Assembly: GCF_000010345.1 (NCBI RefSeq)
Contig: NC_009663.1
Span: forward strand, 620,001 to 684,000
Direction of reading: 5' to 3'
Length of the DNA: 64,000 nucleotides
Source of the DNA: Sulfurovum sp. NBC37-1
GTDB taxonomy: Bacteria; Campylobacterota; Campylobacteria; Campylobacterales; Sulfurovaceae
A model generated the notes under the pieces. The model ran no database searches. It saw only the letters and a list, made by a program, of their open reading frames with translations, and was not told where the DNA came from. The position numbers and the translations under genes were made by a program. Below, one piece after another: positions 26,323 to 35,271 of this stretch. The stretch's first letter is position 1; every line of letters begins with the position of its first letter.

Positions 26323-27645
26323 ATGGTCAACAACAATACGATGATGCAACGTGATCTCGAGGTGATATGGCACCCCTGTACACAGATGAAAGATCATGAG
26401 ACACTGCCTCTGATCCCGATAAAATCAGGGAAGGGGGTCTATCTCTATGATTTTGAGGGAAACAGCTATATCGATGCAGTGAGTTCATGGTGGGTCAACC
26501 TTTTCGGACATGCCAACCCTTTTATCAATGAAAGAGTGAAATCACAGATTGACACACTCGAACATGTGCTGTTGGCAGGATTTACCCATGAGCCGGCTGT
26601 AGAGCTGGCACACAGGCTTGTAAACATCACGCCTGAGATGTTGAAAAAAGTCTTTTATGTCGACAACGGTTCCAGTGCAGTCGAGGCAGCGCTGAAAATG
26701 AGTTACCACTATCACAGGAACAGAGGTAAAAAGAAATCACTTTTCCTCTCTTTGACGAACTCCTATCACGGAGAAACCCTGGGAGCACTTTCGGTGGGAG
26801 ATGTGTCGCTTTACAAAGAGACCTATGAACCGCTGCTTATCGCCAACAGGCAGGTCCCTGTTCCCAAAGACCAGAGTGTGAGAGCTGCCCAAGAAGCTTT
26901 GGTATTACTCAAAGAAGTGCTGGAAGCCCAGGCGGACGAGATCGCTGCGCTGATCCTTGAACCGCTTATACAGGGAGCAGGGGGGATGCACATGTATCAC
27001 CCCGAATATCTTGTAGGCGCAAGAACATTGACAGCAGAGTACGATGTGCACCTCATCGCGGATGAAATTATGACAGGCTTCGGGCGTACGGGAAAAATGT
27101 TTGCCTGTGACCATGCTGGTATCTCTCCGGACTTCATGACACTCTCCAAAGGATTGACCGGAGGGTACCTCCCGCTTTCCGTAGTCATGACAAGTGATGA
27201 GGTTTACAGTGCCTTCTATTGTGACTACAATGAGTACAAGGCATTCCTGCACTCCCACAGCTATACGGGCAATCCACTTGCCTGTTCCGCCGCTCTGGCG
27301 ACACTGGAACTTTTTGAACGCAATGATGTCTTGACAGACAATGAAAAGAAGTCAGGGTATATCAAAGAGAAACTGGAACGTTTCAGCGCTCTGGAAAATG
27401 TTAGAGAGGTAAGGCAACAGGGAATGGTAGCAGCGGTCGAACTCCAGGGTTATGATGCAAAAGAGCGTATTGGTCTGAAGATCTATACCTATGGACTAAA
27501 GAAGGGCGTGCTCCTGCGGCCGCTGGGAAATGTGATCTATTTCATGCCGCCCTATGTTATCAGTTATGAGGAGATAGATAAGATGACGGATGTGGCGTAT
27601 GAGGGAATTAAAAAATTAAAAGTTAAAGTGGGCAGGCATGATTAA
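26323..27645 (+). CDS. bioA: adenosylmethionine-8-amino-7-oxononanoate aminotransferase
   Basis: Uses SAM as amino donor to make 7,8-diaminopelargonate in biotin synthesis. The BioA N-terminal signature IWHPCTQMKDHE is present, as are YIDAVSSWWVNLFGHANP, the PLP-contact motif IADEIMTGFGRTG, and TLSKGLTGGYLPLS with the Schiff-base lysine. I prefer the ATG at 26323 because AGAGG lies six bases upstream; 26302 has no ribosome site. The gene stands alone; other bio genes are not in this window. It is divergent from the PpiD-like gene. Confidence 0.95.
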   Translation: MVNNNTMMQRDLEVIWHPCTQMKDHETLPLIPIKSGKGVYLYDFEGNSYIDAVSSWWVNLFGHANPFINERVKSQIDTLEHVLLAGFTHEPAVELAHRLVNITPEMLKKVFYVDNGSSAVEAALKMSYHYHRNRGKKKSLFLSLTNSYHGETLGALSVGDVSLYKETYEPLLIANRQVPVPKDQSVRAAQEALVLLKEVLEAQADEIAALILEPLIQGAGGMHMYHPEYLVGARTLTAEYDVHLIADEIMTGFGRTGKMFACDHAGISPDFMTLSKGLTGGYLPLSVVMTSDEVYSAFYCDYNEYKAFLHSHSYTGNPLACSAALATLELFERNDVLTDNEKKSGYIKEKLERFSALENVREVRQQGMVAAVELQGYDAKERIGLKIYTYGLKKGVLLRPLGNVIYFMPPYVISYEEIDKMTDVAYEGIKKLKVKVGRHD

Positions 27646-27654
27646 TGCCTGCAA

Positions 27655-29037
27655 CTATTTCCCGAAGAGTTTTCCCAACAGCCCTTTGTTGGCTTTTTGC
27701 AATCTTTCATAATGGGATGCAGCCCTCTTGACACCTAGTTCCATTGCTTCATGATAGAGTGCCTCTGCTTTCTTCTTATCTTTGTCTATACCAACACCGT
27801 TTTCGTAAAATTGTGCCAGGTCGCAGATGGCTTCAGGGTAGTCGTCGTCCAGGGCAAGACGGTTGATGAGGGTAAAGGCTTCGGGCAGGTTCTTCTCAAG
27901 CAGTTCTCCCCTGAAAAGTTCCCTTGCCAGTATGAACTGTGCGAACTTTGACTCTGTGGCACCACAGATAAGCAGAAGCTGTGCCGCTTCGGCAATATTA
28001 TTGTTCTCTTTAGGCTTTTGTATATGTGAAATGACCTCTTCCACTTCTGTCTCTGTGTACCCTTGGTTACTGATCTTCAGTAGCCAGTTGTCCACCGATT
28101 CATAACGCTCACTGCTGTCATGCAGCGGGGGGTACTGGATCAACATGTTTTTGAGTTTCTGGTCAATGTAGGGGATCGGTTTGTAGGCAGCGCTTGTCTC
28201 CTCTATCTCAGGTTCGTCAGCAGAAGCAGCGGGTGCACGCTCTTCACTTACTGCTTCCTCCTGGGGTTCTTTTCCGGCATCTGTTTCCTTTACTTCTTTA
28301 TCTAGCACTGTAAAGTCTTTTGTCTCTGTAAAGTCTTCTGTTACACTAAGGTCTTCTTCTACGCTTTCTTCCGAAATATTTTCTTCGGGAAGGTTGTCAA
28401 AGAGTCCATCATCCTCTGTATCGTTTTTATGGAAGGATGGCTGTTTGTCCTCCGGTGTATCGAAAAAATTATCTTTAGGAATGAAGTTTGTATCGATGTG
28501 ACTCTCTTTGGTCGTATGGGAATCCTCTACTGGAGTATAAAAAAAATCGTCATGGTGTGTATGACTGATGTCAAGTTCGATGTTACCCGGCATGACATCC
28601 TCTACTGTCAGGTTCAGCAGGTTGTCAAAACTATCATTTTGCTGTGTTTCCTCAAGCGCTTCTTCGATTTTATCAATGTTTGCTTCAGTACTTTCTTCCG
28701 GGATCTCTTCTTTGGTCAGTGTATCAAAATCGAAAAGTTCTGTTTCTTCTCTTTTGGGCTCCTCTGGAGCAGTGACAAAAAGGTCAAATTGTTCAATGAT
28801 CTCCTGGTCATCCTGAGGGATTCTTTGAACGATCTCTTCTGTTGGCGTCTCAATATATTTAGTAATGAGTGCCTGTGTCTGGGCATAGTTTTGTGCCTGC
28901 AGACCTGCAATAATTTCTTTAAGCTTGGGGTCAGACCTGAGGGAAGCGAGTTTAAGTATCTGCAGTTGTATGGTTTCAATGTCGGTAAGTGAAATAGCTA
29001 TATTGATGATCTGAAGACGCTTTTTGGTTTGATTCAT
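27655..29037 (-). CDS. acidic cytoplasmic protein with C-terminal Sel1 repeats
   Basis: A 460-residue protein with three parts. The N-terminal 60 residues form helices (RLQIINIAISLTDIETIQLQILKLASL). A very acidic, low-complexity middle (about 70-290, for example TEEIVQRIPQDDQEI) is likely disordered. The C-terminal 170 residues contain Sel1/TPR-like helical repeats (FAQFILARELFRGELLEKNLPEAFTLI; PEAICDLAQFYENGVGIDKDKKKAEALYHEA). No signal peptide or membrane segment is seen, so it is probably a cytoplasmic scaffold. Function is unknown. It is convergent with bioA. Confidence 0.75.
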   Translation of the reverse strand: MNQTKKRLQIINIAISLTDIETIQLQILKLASLRSDPKLKEIIAGLQAQNYAQTQALITKYIETPTEEIVQRIPQDDQEIIEQFDLFVTAPEEPKREETELFDFDTLTKEEIPEESTEANIDKIEEALEETQQNDSFDNLLNLTVEDVMPGNIELDISHTHHDDFFYTPVEDSHTTKESHIDTNFIPKDNFFDTPEDKQPSFHKNDTEDDGLFDNLPEENISEESVEEDLSVTEDFTETKDFTVLDKEVKETDAGKEPQEEAVSEERAPAASADEPEIEETSAAYKPIPYIDQKLKNMLIQYPPLHDSSERYESVDNWLLKISNQGYTETEVEEVISHIQKPKENNNIAEAAQLLLICGATESKFAQFILARELFRGELLEKNLPEAFTLINRLALDDDYPEAICDLAQFYENGVGIDKDKKKAEALYHEAMELGVKRAASHYERLQKANKGLLGKLFGK

Positions 29038-29179
29038 ATAGTGATCCTGAAGTAGGGAGTCTAATGAGAAAATTATAGCAAAATAATGCTTTACTTGGGT
29101 GTTGACATTTGGCTATTACATTTGGCTATCAGTTATATAACATTATAATAGAGGTGAATTAGTAACAAGAGGAAGAATA

Positions 29180-29644
29180 ATGAAAAAACTCTGGATAATA
29201 TTTCTCTTCATTGTTGAAGTGTATGCAGCCAACGAAGCAATGCTGATAGGGCAATGGAACAATGTCAGTACGGGTGTTAACAATGGTACTAGGATAACCG
29301 AATGTGAATTTCTCAGATTTAATGCAGACCATACTTTCGGTACGGTGCTGCTTGTCACAGTGAAAAAAGGAAATGCCTATATGAAAGACCTTCGTATCGA
29401 AGGGACAGGTACATGGAAGACAAGAGGAAATATCCTGGTAGCCGTTGTCAATAACATTGAAGTACCGGTTGCCGGAGAAGTGTACCGGATATCCCAAAGT
29501 TCACTTGAAAATATTGCAGTGACATTTCACAACCGTTTCAAGAATGACCCGATCCGCATTTTGGTCATGAAACAGTTGAATCGTCAGAAACTGGTAACGG
29601 AAAATGAAAAGAAGATATTCGCGACTTATACGCGGACAAACTAA
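29180..29644 (+). CDS. small secreted protein, lipocalin-like in pattern
   Basis: A 154-residue protein with a signal peptide (KKLWIIFLFIVEVYAA). The mature part starts LIGQWNNV and has regular strands (FLRFNADHTFGTVLLVTV; GTGTWKTRGNILVAVV), a pattern seen in small lipocalin-like or META-type domains; this is only a resemblance. Upstream are a TATAAT near 29144 and a directly repeated ACATTTGGCTAT (29105-29116 and 29118-29129), the second copy overlapping the -35 position. Function is unknown. Confidence 0.65.
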   Translation: MKKLWIIFLFIVEVYAANEAMLIGQWNNVSTGVNNGTRITECEFLRFNADHTFGTVLLVTVKKGNAYMKDLRIEGTGTWKTRGNILVAVVNNIEVPVAGEVYRISQSSLENIAVTFHNRFKNDPIRILVMKQLNRQKLVTENEKKIFATYTRTN

Positions 29645-29735
29645 TTTCCCTGTTTATGTATCAGAAAAAAGAATAAAGGAAATCGGGTTTTGTTTTTTAT
29701 TGATGCCATGCAATTAAGGAAGTATAATACTGATT

Positions 29736-29783
29736 TGTAAGAAATAGCCTACAGACAAACTTAAAAATAATTGATAGTATAAT
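29736..29783 (+). promoter_or_regulatory. promoter with TGTAGGA-type operator before the lone receiver
   Basis: TGTAAGA-AATA-GCCTACA (29736-29753) differs from the consensus at one base in each half-site. A perfect TATAAT follows 24 bp downstream (29778-29783), and the receiver gene starts about 37 bp after that. Confidence 0.6.
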
Positions 29784-29819
29784 AGGTATAGAATAAATTA
29801 GGAAGGAGTATTGCTAAAG

Positions 29820-30197
29820 ATGACTAAAAAAATACTGATTGTTGATGATGTAAATTTCAATATTGAATTTGAATCGAAAATAATTTTAAATATGATGAGT
29901 GAACTCAAGATAGACTGCAATATAGATGAAGCAAATACAGTAGAAAAAGCCTATGAGCTGATTGACAACAGCGATCCGTATGATGCGATGATCATCGATA
30001 TGAATCTACCGGATGGTACCGGTGTTGAAATTGCAAAGTATGCCAGAAAAAAAAGTGAAGAGACACGGTTGGCGGCCTTGACTATCTATCCAAATGAGTA
30101 TGCAAAGGAACGGAGCTACTTTGATCTTTTTATGAAAAAGCCTATTATGGTTCAATCATTCATGCAGAATTTTATGAGACTGTTACAAATTGGCTGA
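29820..30197 (+). CDS. stand-alone response regulator receiver protein
   Basis: A receiver domain without an output domain. The phosphorylation pocket is intact: IVDDV at the N-terminus, the acceptor aspartate in MIIDMNLPDG, the threonine in LTIYP and the lysine in MKKPIM. The start is either ATG at 29820 (MTKKILIVDD, the canonical start) or an in-frame TTG at 29811 close to the GGAAGGAG site. Such proteins shuttle phosphate between kinases and Hpt proteins or bind targets directly. It is followed by an EAL protein gene after 21 bp and preceded by an operator-bearing promoter. Confidence 0.85.
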   Translation: MTKKILIVDDVNFNIEFESKIILNMMSELKIDCNIDEANTVEKAYELIDNSDPYDAMIIDMNLPDGTGVEIAKYARKKSEETRLAALTIYPNEYAKERSYFDLFMKKPIMVQSFMQNFMRLLQIG

Positions 30198-30218
30198 TTC
30201 CCAAAGTAGATTAAGCAT

Positions 30219-31511
30219 ATGAATTCTTCTGTAACGGATGCTTTGACCGAACTTCCCGGCTACAATGTGCTCGTAGAGCATCTGGGAAAGAAACTGCATT
30301 CCGAGAATTTCCTTCCTACCGGAATACTCTATCTTGAGATAGAAGACCTGGTACGCTTTAACGAAATATTCGGTTACGATACAGACAAACAGATACTTCT
30401 CAATCTTAGCCAAAACATTTCAAACCTTTTTGATGATGAACTTTTTATACGTCTTGGAACTTATGATTTTGTCATTATGAAAGAGGGTGTTGAAGAGAGC
30501 AGTACATTGATGGTAATTGCTGAAAAAATCATCAATCTTTTGCGTGAACCCATCAGTTTTGGCGACAATCTGTTTTATATTACCGCAGCGATCGGAATCA
30601 GTATTTCCTCTAAAGAAGAGAGAGATCCGTTGATGCTGATCAAAAAGGCCGAGCATGCGATGAAAGAGTCAAAAAGAGAGGGGATAAACCGTATTTCTGT
30701 CAGTTCTGATACAGTTGATTTCTCTTATGAACATGAATTCAGGCTGCTCCATGATCTTCCTTATGCCCTAGAGAATGGAGAAATCTATTTTGCCTATCAG
30801 GCACAATACAGCTATGAAAAGTCTGCATTTACAGGTGTGGAGATGCTGGCACGATGGGAGCACCCTGAACTTGGTAATATCCCTCCCAGAATTTTTATAC
30901 CTCTTGCGGAAAAAAGCGGTATGATCACACCATTGATGACGCGGACACTTATTGAAGCTGCATCGATGTTTCGTAGACTTGAAGAACACAATATTATAGA
31001 GTTTTCCATTGCAGTAAACCTCCCTTTTCAGGTTTTAATGGAAGAAAGTTTTCTTGATACTGTACGCTTTTTACTTGATGCCTATGCACTCAAAGGCAAA
31101 GCATTGACATTTGAAATCATGGAAGATACTATCCCTGATCATCTCGAAAGTTTTTCGGCACGCCTGAATGAGGCAAAGTCGCTGGGCTTTTCTCTTGCGA
31201 TAGATGACTACGGAACAGGACACACTTCATTGACCTATCTGCTGCATTTCCCGATTGATTATTTGAAAATAGATCGTTCTTTCGTACACAACATACATCT
31301 AAGCAGAAGAAACTATCTACTCTTCAAGTCAATTATTGATATGGCGAAGGCACTTGAATTGAAAGTAATTGCCGAAGGTGTGGAGACAAAAGAAGAAGAT
31401 AATGTGCTGCGACAGTTTAAAGAGATCACTGTACAGGGGTATCTGTACAGCAAACCGGTCAAAGAAGACAAACTGATTGATCTGATAGAACAAACTATAC
31501 CTACTGTATAG
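30219..31511 (+). CDS. degenerate GGDEF - EAL protein, likely c-di-GMP phosphodiesterase
   Basis: The 430-residue protein has an N-terminal GGDEF fold whose signature is replaced by RLGTYDF, so it should not make c-di-GMP. The C-terminal EAL domain keeps the expected residues: the glutamate in VEMLARW, the asparagine in VNLPFQ, the glutamate in FEIMEDT, DDYGTGHTSL, the lysine in DYLKIDRSF and IAEGVET. It is therefore likely to hydrolyse c-di-GMP. No membrane segment or signal peptide is seen. It lies directly after a lone receiver, which may control it. Its last eleven bases overlap the convergent hybrid kinase gene. Confidence 0.9.
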   Translation: MNSSVTDALTELPGYNVLVEHLGKKLHSENFLPTGILYLEIEDLVRFNEIFGYDTDKQILLNLSQNISNLFDDELFIRLGTYDFVIMKEGVEESSTLMVIAEKIINLLREPISFGDNLFYITAAIGISISSKEERDPLMLIKKAEHAMKESKREGINRISVSSDTVDFSYEHEFRLLHDLPYALENGEIYFAYQAQYSYEKSAFTGVEMLARWEHPELGNIPPRIFIPLAEKSGMITPLMTRTLIEAASMFRRLEEHNIIEFSIAVNLPFQVLMEESFLDTVRFLLDAYALKGKALTFEIMEDTIPDHLESFSARLNEAKSLGFSLAIDDYGTGHTSLTYLLHFPIDYLKIDRSFVHNIHLSRRNYLLFKSIIDMAKALELKVIAEGVETKEEDNVLRQFKEITVQGYLYSKPVKEDKLIDLIEQTIPTV

Positions 31512-33552
31512 TTTTTGCCAGCTCCAAAGTTTCCTGTATAGATTTTTTATTGAACGGTTTTCCTACATACATGTCAAACATTTCCCTGTTGTTTTCATCT
31601 TTGGAACCATCTCCGGAAATGGATACTGCAAAGAGTCTCTTCCCACGCTTTTGAGTTTCCATCTCTCTGTATCGTGCAATGACCTCCGAACCTGAAAGTT
31701 TAGGCATTTGTTTATCGAGATAGACGAGCTGATATGGGGTATTCTGTTTCAGGCCTTCTTTGAGCAATGCAAGTGCTGCTTCACCATCAGTAACTGTCTC
31801 TATATGGCATAACTCATCTGCGAGAATGGCTTTGATCAGTTCGACATTGATTCTGTCATCATCTGCAACAAGTATGCGAAGAGGCTGATTTCCGCTGATA
31901 AATTCATAAAGTTCTTTTGCATAGTAGCCATACTGGGAGATGATGGTGTTGATACTGTTCTCCTCCTGGAGAAGGGAAAGAAATTTTTCTTCCACAGTAA
32001 GTAGAGAGATATTTTTTATTTCTGTTTCCCTTTGAATTTCTTCAGTGAGTTGGTCCTGATAACAGATAACATGGGTTATATTTTTTGGGATGGTTTCCAT
32101 TTTTTTCAATGTAGGTATCTGTGTTTTTTCGATACCCAGTTTTGTGAGATACCGTACCATGTTTCTTGCGCTGGGAAGGTTGTGTTTGGCAAATACCAGT
32201 CCTATCTGTACATGGGTATTGTGTATAGATGGCAACATAGCTTCATGATTGTTAACATTGAGAGGCAGTGAAAAATAGAAACTGCTGCCTTTGTCAAGTT
32301 CACTTTTAAGTTTGAGTTTTCCTCCGAGGGCACTGACATACTCTTTGGCGATACTCAGTCCGAGACCCGTACCACCATATCGCTGCTTTGTGTCCTTTTC
32401 AGCTTGTGAAAACGCCTTGAATATCTCTTCCTGTTTCTCCGGATCGATGCCGATTCCGCTATCGTTAACCGATATTTTCATCTTCTTTTCATCTGCTTTG
32501 TACTGTACAAGAAGGGAGATATCCCTTCCTGATGGAGTGAATTTGTAGGCGTTGTTCAGCAGGTTCATCAAAACACGTTTGAGCTTGCCATCTTCTATCG
32601 TGATCTCTTTGGGAAGTGCCGGGTCAATGAAAATATTGTAAGTGATCCCTTTATTGTACATATTAGCTGAGAATGTTTCTGCAACATCAGCAAGGAATTT
32701 TGTAGGATTCAGTGTCACTGCTTCATCTTTGCTCCGCTCTCTCTGGGATGAGATGCGGTCAAGAATAGAGCTTGTCAGATCATTGATAAAATGGGCACTT
32801 TCTTTGGCATTTTGGATGTACTGAAGCAGTCTCCTGTCCTCAAGATGATCTTCGAGAAGTTCAAGAAAACCATACAGGGAGTTTGCGGGAGTTCGAATGT
32901 CATGGACTGTATTGGCAAGAAAACTGAGTGTCTCTTCACTTTCTTCTGTTTTTTGCTGTTGCTGCTGTACTTCTTCGACTTTTTCAACCAGGTCTTTAGA
33001 ACTCTCAGTCAGACGCTGGCTGACATAAACTTCCGTTGTTTGTTCTTTCATCTCCGGATACATCATATAAATGACATTGGTCAGGAAAGGTGCAAGTGTC
33101 TCGAGTATCTCCATATCGTCTTCGGTGAAATTTTTGATCTTATGGATGGAAGAGTATGCAGTGATCATTCCCAAAAAGTTTTCTTCGTCAATGATGGGGA
33201 AGATGATCTTCGATTTGATCCTGATATTATCCGGATTGTCGACTTCGGCCAGATATTCTTTTTCACTGGCAAGGTAGTTGAAAATACCGCCGCTCAGGGT
33301 AAAGAAACATTTGGCAAATACCCCATGCTGGCCGAGCATGGATATTTCGTTGACACTGTCATCGTTTCGGGCTCTCAATAAAGATGCGGTCTCTTTATGA
33401 AAAACCCACAAAGAGGCATACTCTGTGCCCATGACATGTTTTATGAGATTTTCTGCAATTTTGTTAATCTCTATATGGTCTGAAGCAGACTGTATTTTAC
33501 GTGTAGATTCAGATACAAGTGCTTTAAGTTCTTTAGGTTCAATCTGTCCCAT
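31501..33552 (-). CDS. hybrid sensor histidine kinase (GAF-HisKA-HATPase-REC)
   Basis: Cytoplasmic hybrid kinase of 683 residues. The N-terminal 170 residues look like a GAF domain (LIKHVMGTEYASLWVF; IIFPIIDEENFLGMITAYS). A coiled coil with a QQQQQ run leads to the H-box VHDIRTPANSLYGF. The ATPase motifs are DSGIGIDPEKQEEIFKAFSQ and GGTGLGLSIAKEY. A further degenerate domain precedes the C-terminal receiver with acceptor aspartate in YLDKQMPKLSG and lysine in VGKPFN. No membrane segment is visible, so it senses an internal cue. It is divergent from the PAS gene across a shared palindromic operator. Confidence 0.92.
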   Translation of the reverse strand: MGQIEPKELKALVSESTRKIQSASDHIEINKIAENLIKHVMGTEYASLWVFHKETASLLRARNDDSVNEISMLGQHGVFAKCFFTLSGGIFNYLASEKEYLAEVDNPDNIRIKSKIIFPIIDEENFLGMITAYSSIHKIKNFTEDDMEILETLAPFLTNVIYMMYPEMKEQTTEVYVSQRLTESSKDLVEKVEEVQQQQQKTEESEETLSFLANTVHDIRTPANSLYGFLELLEDHLEDRRLLQYIQNAKESAHFINDLTSSILDRISSQRERSKDEAVTLNPTKFLADVAETFSANMYNKGITYNIFIDPALPKEITIEDGKLKRVLMNLLNNAYKFTPSGRDISLLVQYKADEKKMKISVNDSGIGIDPEKQEEIFKAFSQAEKDTKQRYGGTGLGLSIAKEYVSALGGKLKLKSELDKGSSFYFSLPLNVNNHEAMLPSIHNTHVQIGLVFAKHNLPSARNMVRYLTKLGIEKTQIPTLKKMETIPKNITHVICYQDQLTEEIQRETEIKNISLLTVEEKFLSLLQEENSINTIISQYGYYAKELYEFISGNQPLRILVADDDRINVELIKAILADELCHIETVTDGEAALALLKEGLKQNTPYQLVYLDKQMPKLSGSEVIARYREMETQKRGKRLFAVSISGDGSKDENNREMFDMYVGKPFNKKSIQETLELAKTIQ

Positions 33553-33594
33553 TTTTTAATTTCCTGAAATTATTGTTCGTATAATATAGCTGTA

Positions 33595-33667
33595 ATTGTA
33601 GTACAAAATCTCCTGTATGACTGTAGGATATTTCCTACATACACATCATAGGATTATTTGTTAATAT
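33595..33667. promoter_or_regulatory. divergent promoters around a perfect TGTAGGA-N4-TCCTACA operator
   Basis: The palindrome TGTAGGA-TATT-TCCTACA (33622-33639) sits between the hybrid kinase and PAS genes. On the minus strand a TACAAT lies 21 bp away (33595-33600); on the plus strand a TAATAT lies 22 bp away (33662-33667). One bound dimer could act on both promoters. Confidence 0.65.
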
Positions 33668-33695
33668 TCCGAACAATCAAAAAAGGAACTACAAT

Positions 33696-34217
33696 ATGGA
33701 AAGACCAACACCTACCGATGTAGAACGCGAAGTAACCAACGTTGACATGATCGTATCCAAAGGAGATGCCGAAGGTAATATTACCTATACCAATCCGATC
33801 TTTATGAAAATTTCCGGCTACTCTCAGGGAGAACTGCTGGATAAACCTCATGCTATTTTAAGACACCCCGATATGCCAAAAGCGATCTTCAAATACCTTT
33901 GGGACAATATCTCCGAAGGTAAAGAAGTACATGCATATGTCAAAAACCTATGCAAAGACGGCAGTTACTACTGGGTTTTAGCTCAGGTGAGAATGGCAAA
34001 GAATCCCGATGGTTCTTTTAGAAACTATGTCTCCACCAGGAAAAAGGTGAGTGAAAGTGCCAAAAAGACCATAAGTGAACTCTATGCAAAAATGCTTGAG
34101 GCAGAAAAAGAGAACGGTATTGATGCTTCAGTAAAGGTACTGGAGGATTTTCTTGCACAAAAAGGTCACAGCCTGGCAACATTTAATGAATGTATGGACG
34201 AACTCAACAAACAATAA
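33696..34217 (+). CDS. PAS domain protein, Aer/CetB-like
   Basis: A 173-residue cytoplasmic protein made of one PAS domain with a short helical tail. The sequence follows the Aer pattern: DAEGNITYTNPIFMKISGYS, LLDKPHAILRHPDMPKAIF, KYLWDNISEGKEVHAYVKNLCKDGSYYWVLAQV. In Aer and Campylobacter CetB this domain binds FAD and senses redox state, passing the signal to a separate chemotaxis protein. No transducer gene is adjacent here, so a nearby kinase may be the partner. It lies 15 bp before the next gene. Confidence 0.85.
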   Translation: MERPTPTDVEREVTNVDMIVSKGDAEGNITYTNPIFMKISGYSQGELLDKPHAILRHPDMPKAIFKYLWDNISEGKEVHAYVKNLCKDGSYYWVLAQVRMAKNPDGSFRNYVSTRKKVSESAKKTISELYAKMLEAEKENGIDASVKVLEDFLAQKGHSLATFNECMDELNKQ

Positions 34218-34232
34218 ACTAAAGGAAAAACA

Positions 34233-34622
34233 ATGATCGATTTTAACAATGCAATGAAAAGACTGCGTGTCGTAAACGGCTATCTTGGTTCAGCTGTACT
34301 GAACTATTCCGGAGAGACACTTTATATTGACAATGAAAATACCGGAACAGATATTCCCTACTCTGCGAGTATCTTTAATGATGCATACAGAATGATATCT
34401 GAATCCTCTTTGGATGTCGGTTTCTCTGAAGCTTCCTCTATTGAAGCAAAGACACTGGACGGGCATGTGTTTCTCATTAACAGTGCAGGGTTGCTCTCTG
34501 ACGACAACTTTGCAAAGATCAACGTATTTGCCATCTTCAGAGATGACGGAAATGTCGCTTTGGCAAAAATGATTATGGACAAATCAGCTAAGAATATGTC
34601 TGAAGAACTGGCGAAGATGTAA
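34233..34622 (+). CDS. possible roadblock/LC7-like small protein
   Basis: A 129-residue soluble protein, probably in one transcript with the PAS gene. The segment VNGYLGSAVLNYSGETLY followed by a helix and a strand (DGHVFLINSAG; NVFAIFRDDGNVALAKMIMDK) resembles the roadblock/LC7 profilin-like fold, which often binds small GTPases or acts as a dimer adapter. This is a weak pattern match and could be wrong. No catalytic motif is visible. Confidence 0.55.
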   Translation: MIDFNNAMKRLRVVNGYLGSAVLNYSGETLYIDNENTGTDIPYSASIFNDAYRMISESSLDVGFSEASSIEAKTLDGHVFLINSAGLLSDDNFAKINVFAIFRDDGNVALAKMIMDKSAKNMSEELAKM

Positions 34623-34627
34623 AACAG

Positions 34628-34652
34628 GTGCAATGACAAAAGGTCATTGCAC
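34628..34652 (+). other. perfect 10-bp hairpin before sixA
   Basis: GTGCAATGAC (34628-34637) and GTCATTGCAC (34643-34652) form a perfect stem with loop AAAAG. It lies six bases after the preceding stop and 12 bases ahead of the sixA ATG, so it probably acts as a terminator for the PAS-roadblock message or a leader structure for sixA. No T-run follows on the plus strand. Confidence 0.6.
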
Positions 34653-34664
34653 AAAAAGTCAAAA

Positions 34665-35213
34665 ATGAGGTGCACCATTAAAACATTATATTTGATAAGA
34701 CATGCCAAATCAAGCTGGAAAGATATCGATGCCAGTGATTTCGAGCGTGGACTGACAAAAAAAGGCAAAAAAAGCATAGAGACCATCGGCTCCTATCTAA
34801 AGCTGAGAGGGGTATGCCCTGATATTATTCTTTCCAGTTGTGCACTCAGAGCACAGGAGACTGCCGACTGTCTTGCTAAAAAACTGGAGTTTGACGGGAA
34901 AATCAATTATATGCAGGAACTCTATTTTACTGATACAGAGACACTTAAACAAATTGTCATGCTTCAGGAAAATGATGCCGATACCATATTTGTCATAGGA
35001 CACAATCCGCAAATTACGGATATGGCAAATAGTCTGATCGATGAACATATCTCCAAGATTCCAACCATGGGCGTTGTCGCCACCAATTTTGATATTGAGC
35101 AGTGGAGTGATCTGGGAAATGTAAAAGGCACGATGGATTTTTTTATTTCACCCAAACAGTTTCAGTACTATATTCCGAACCAAATAAGGGCGATACTAAA
35201 TAAAGAAGTGTAG
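34665..35213 (+). CDS. SixA-like phosphohistidine phosphatase (histidine phosphatase superfamily)
   Basis: Histidine phosphatase with the RHG-type motif LYLIRHAKSSWKD and the second catalytic histidine in IFVIGHNPQITD, plus SSCALRAQETAD. SixA-type enzymes remove phosphate from histidine in Hpt domains. The start is uncertain: the ATG at 34665 (MRCTIKTLYLI) has no ribosome site, whereas AGGTG lies five bases before an AUU at 34677 that would give the typical N-terminus (I/M-KTLYLIRHAK). The gene sits among kinases and an Hpt gene, so a role in damping the phosphorelay is plausible but unproven. Confidence 0.85.
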   Translation: MRCTIKTLYLIRHAKSSWKDIDASDFERGLTKKGKKSIETIGSYLKLRGVCPDIILSSCALRAQETADCLAKKLEFDGKINYMQELYFTDTETLKQIVMLQENDADTIFVIGHNPQITDMANSLIDEHISKIPTMGVVATNFDIEQWSDLGNVKGTMDFFISPKQFQYYIPNQIRAILNKEV

Positions 35214-35271
35214 AATATTATATGAATTACCGCACCAACTAAATACTCAAACAGGGAGTAACAGTTTATTT

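Noticed and set aside
30219-30700. Active diguanylate cyclase
   Set aside because: The GGDEF signature is replaced by RLGTYDF, so cyclase activity is unlikely; only the EAL half looks active.
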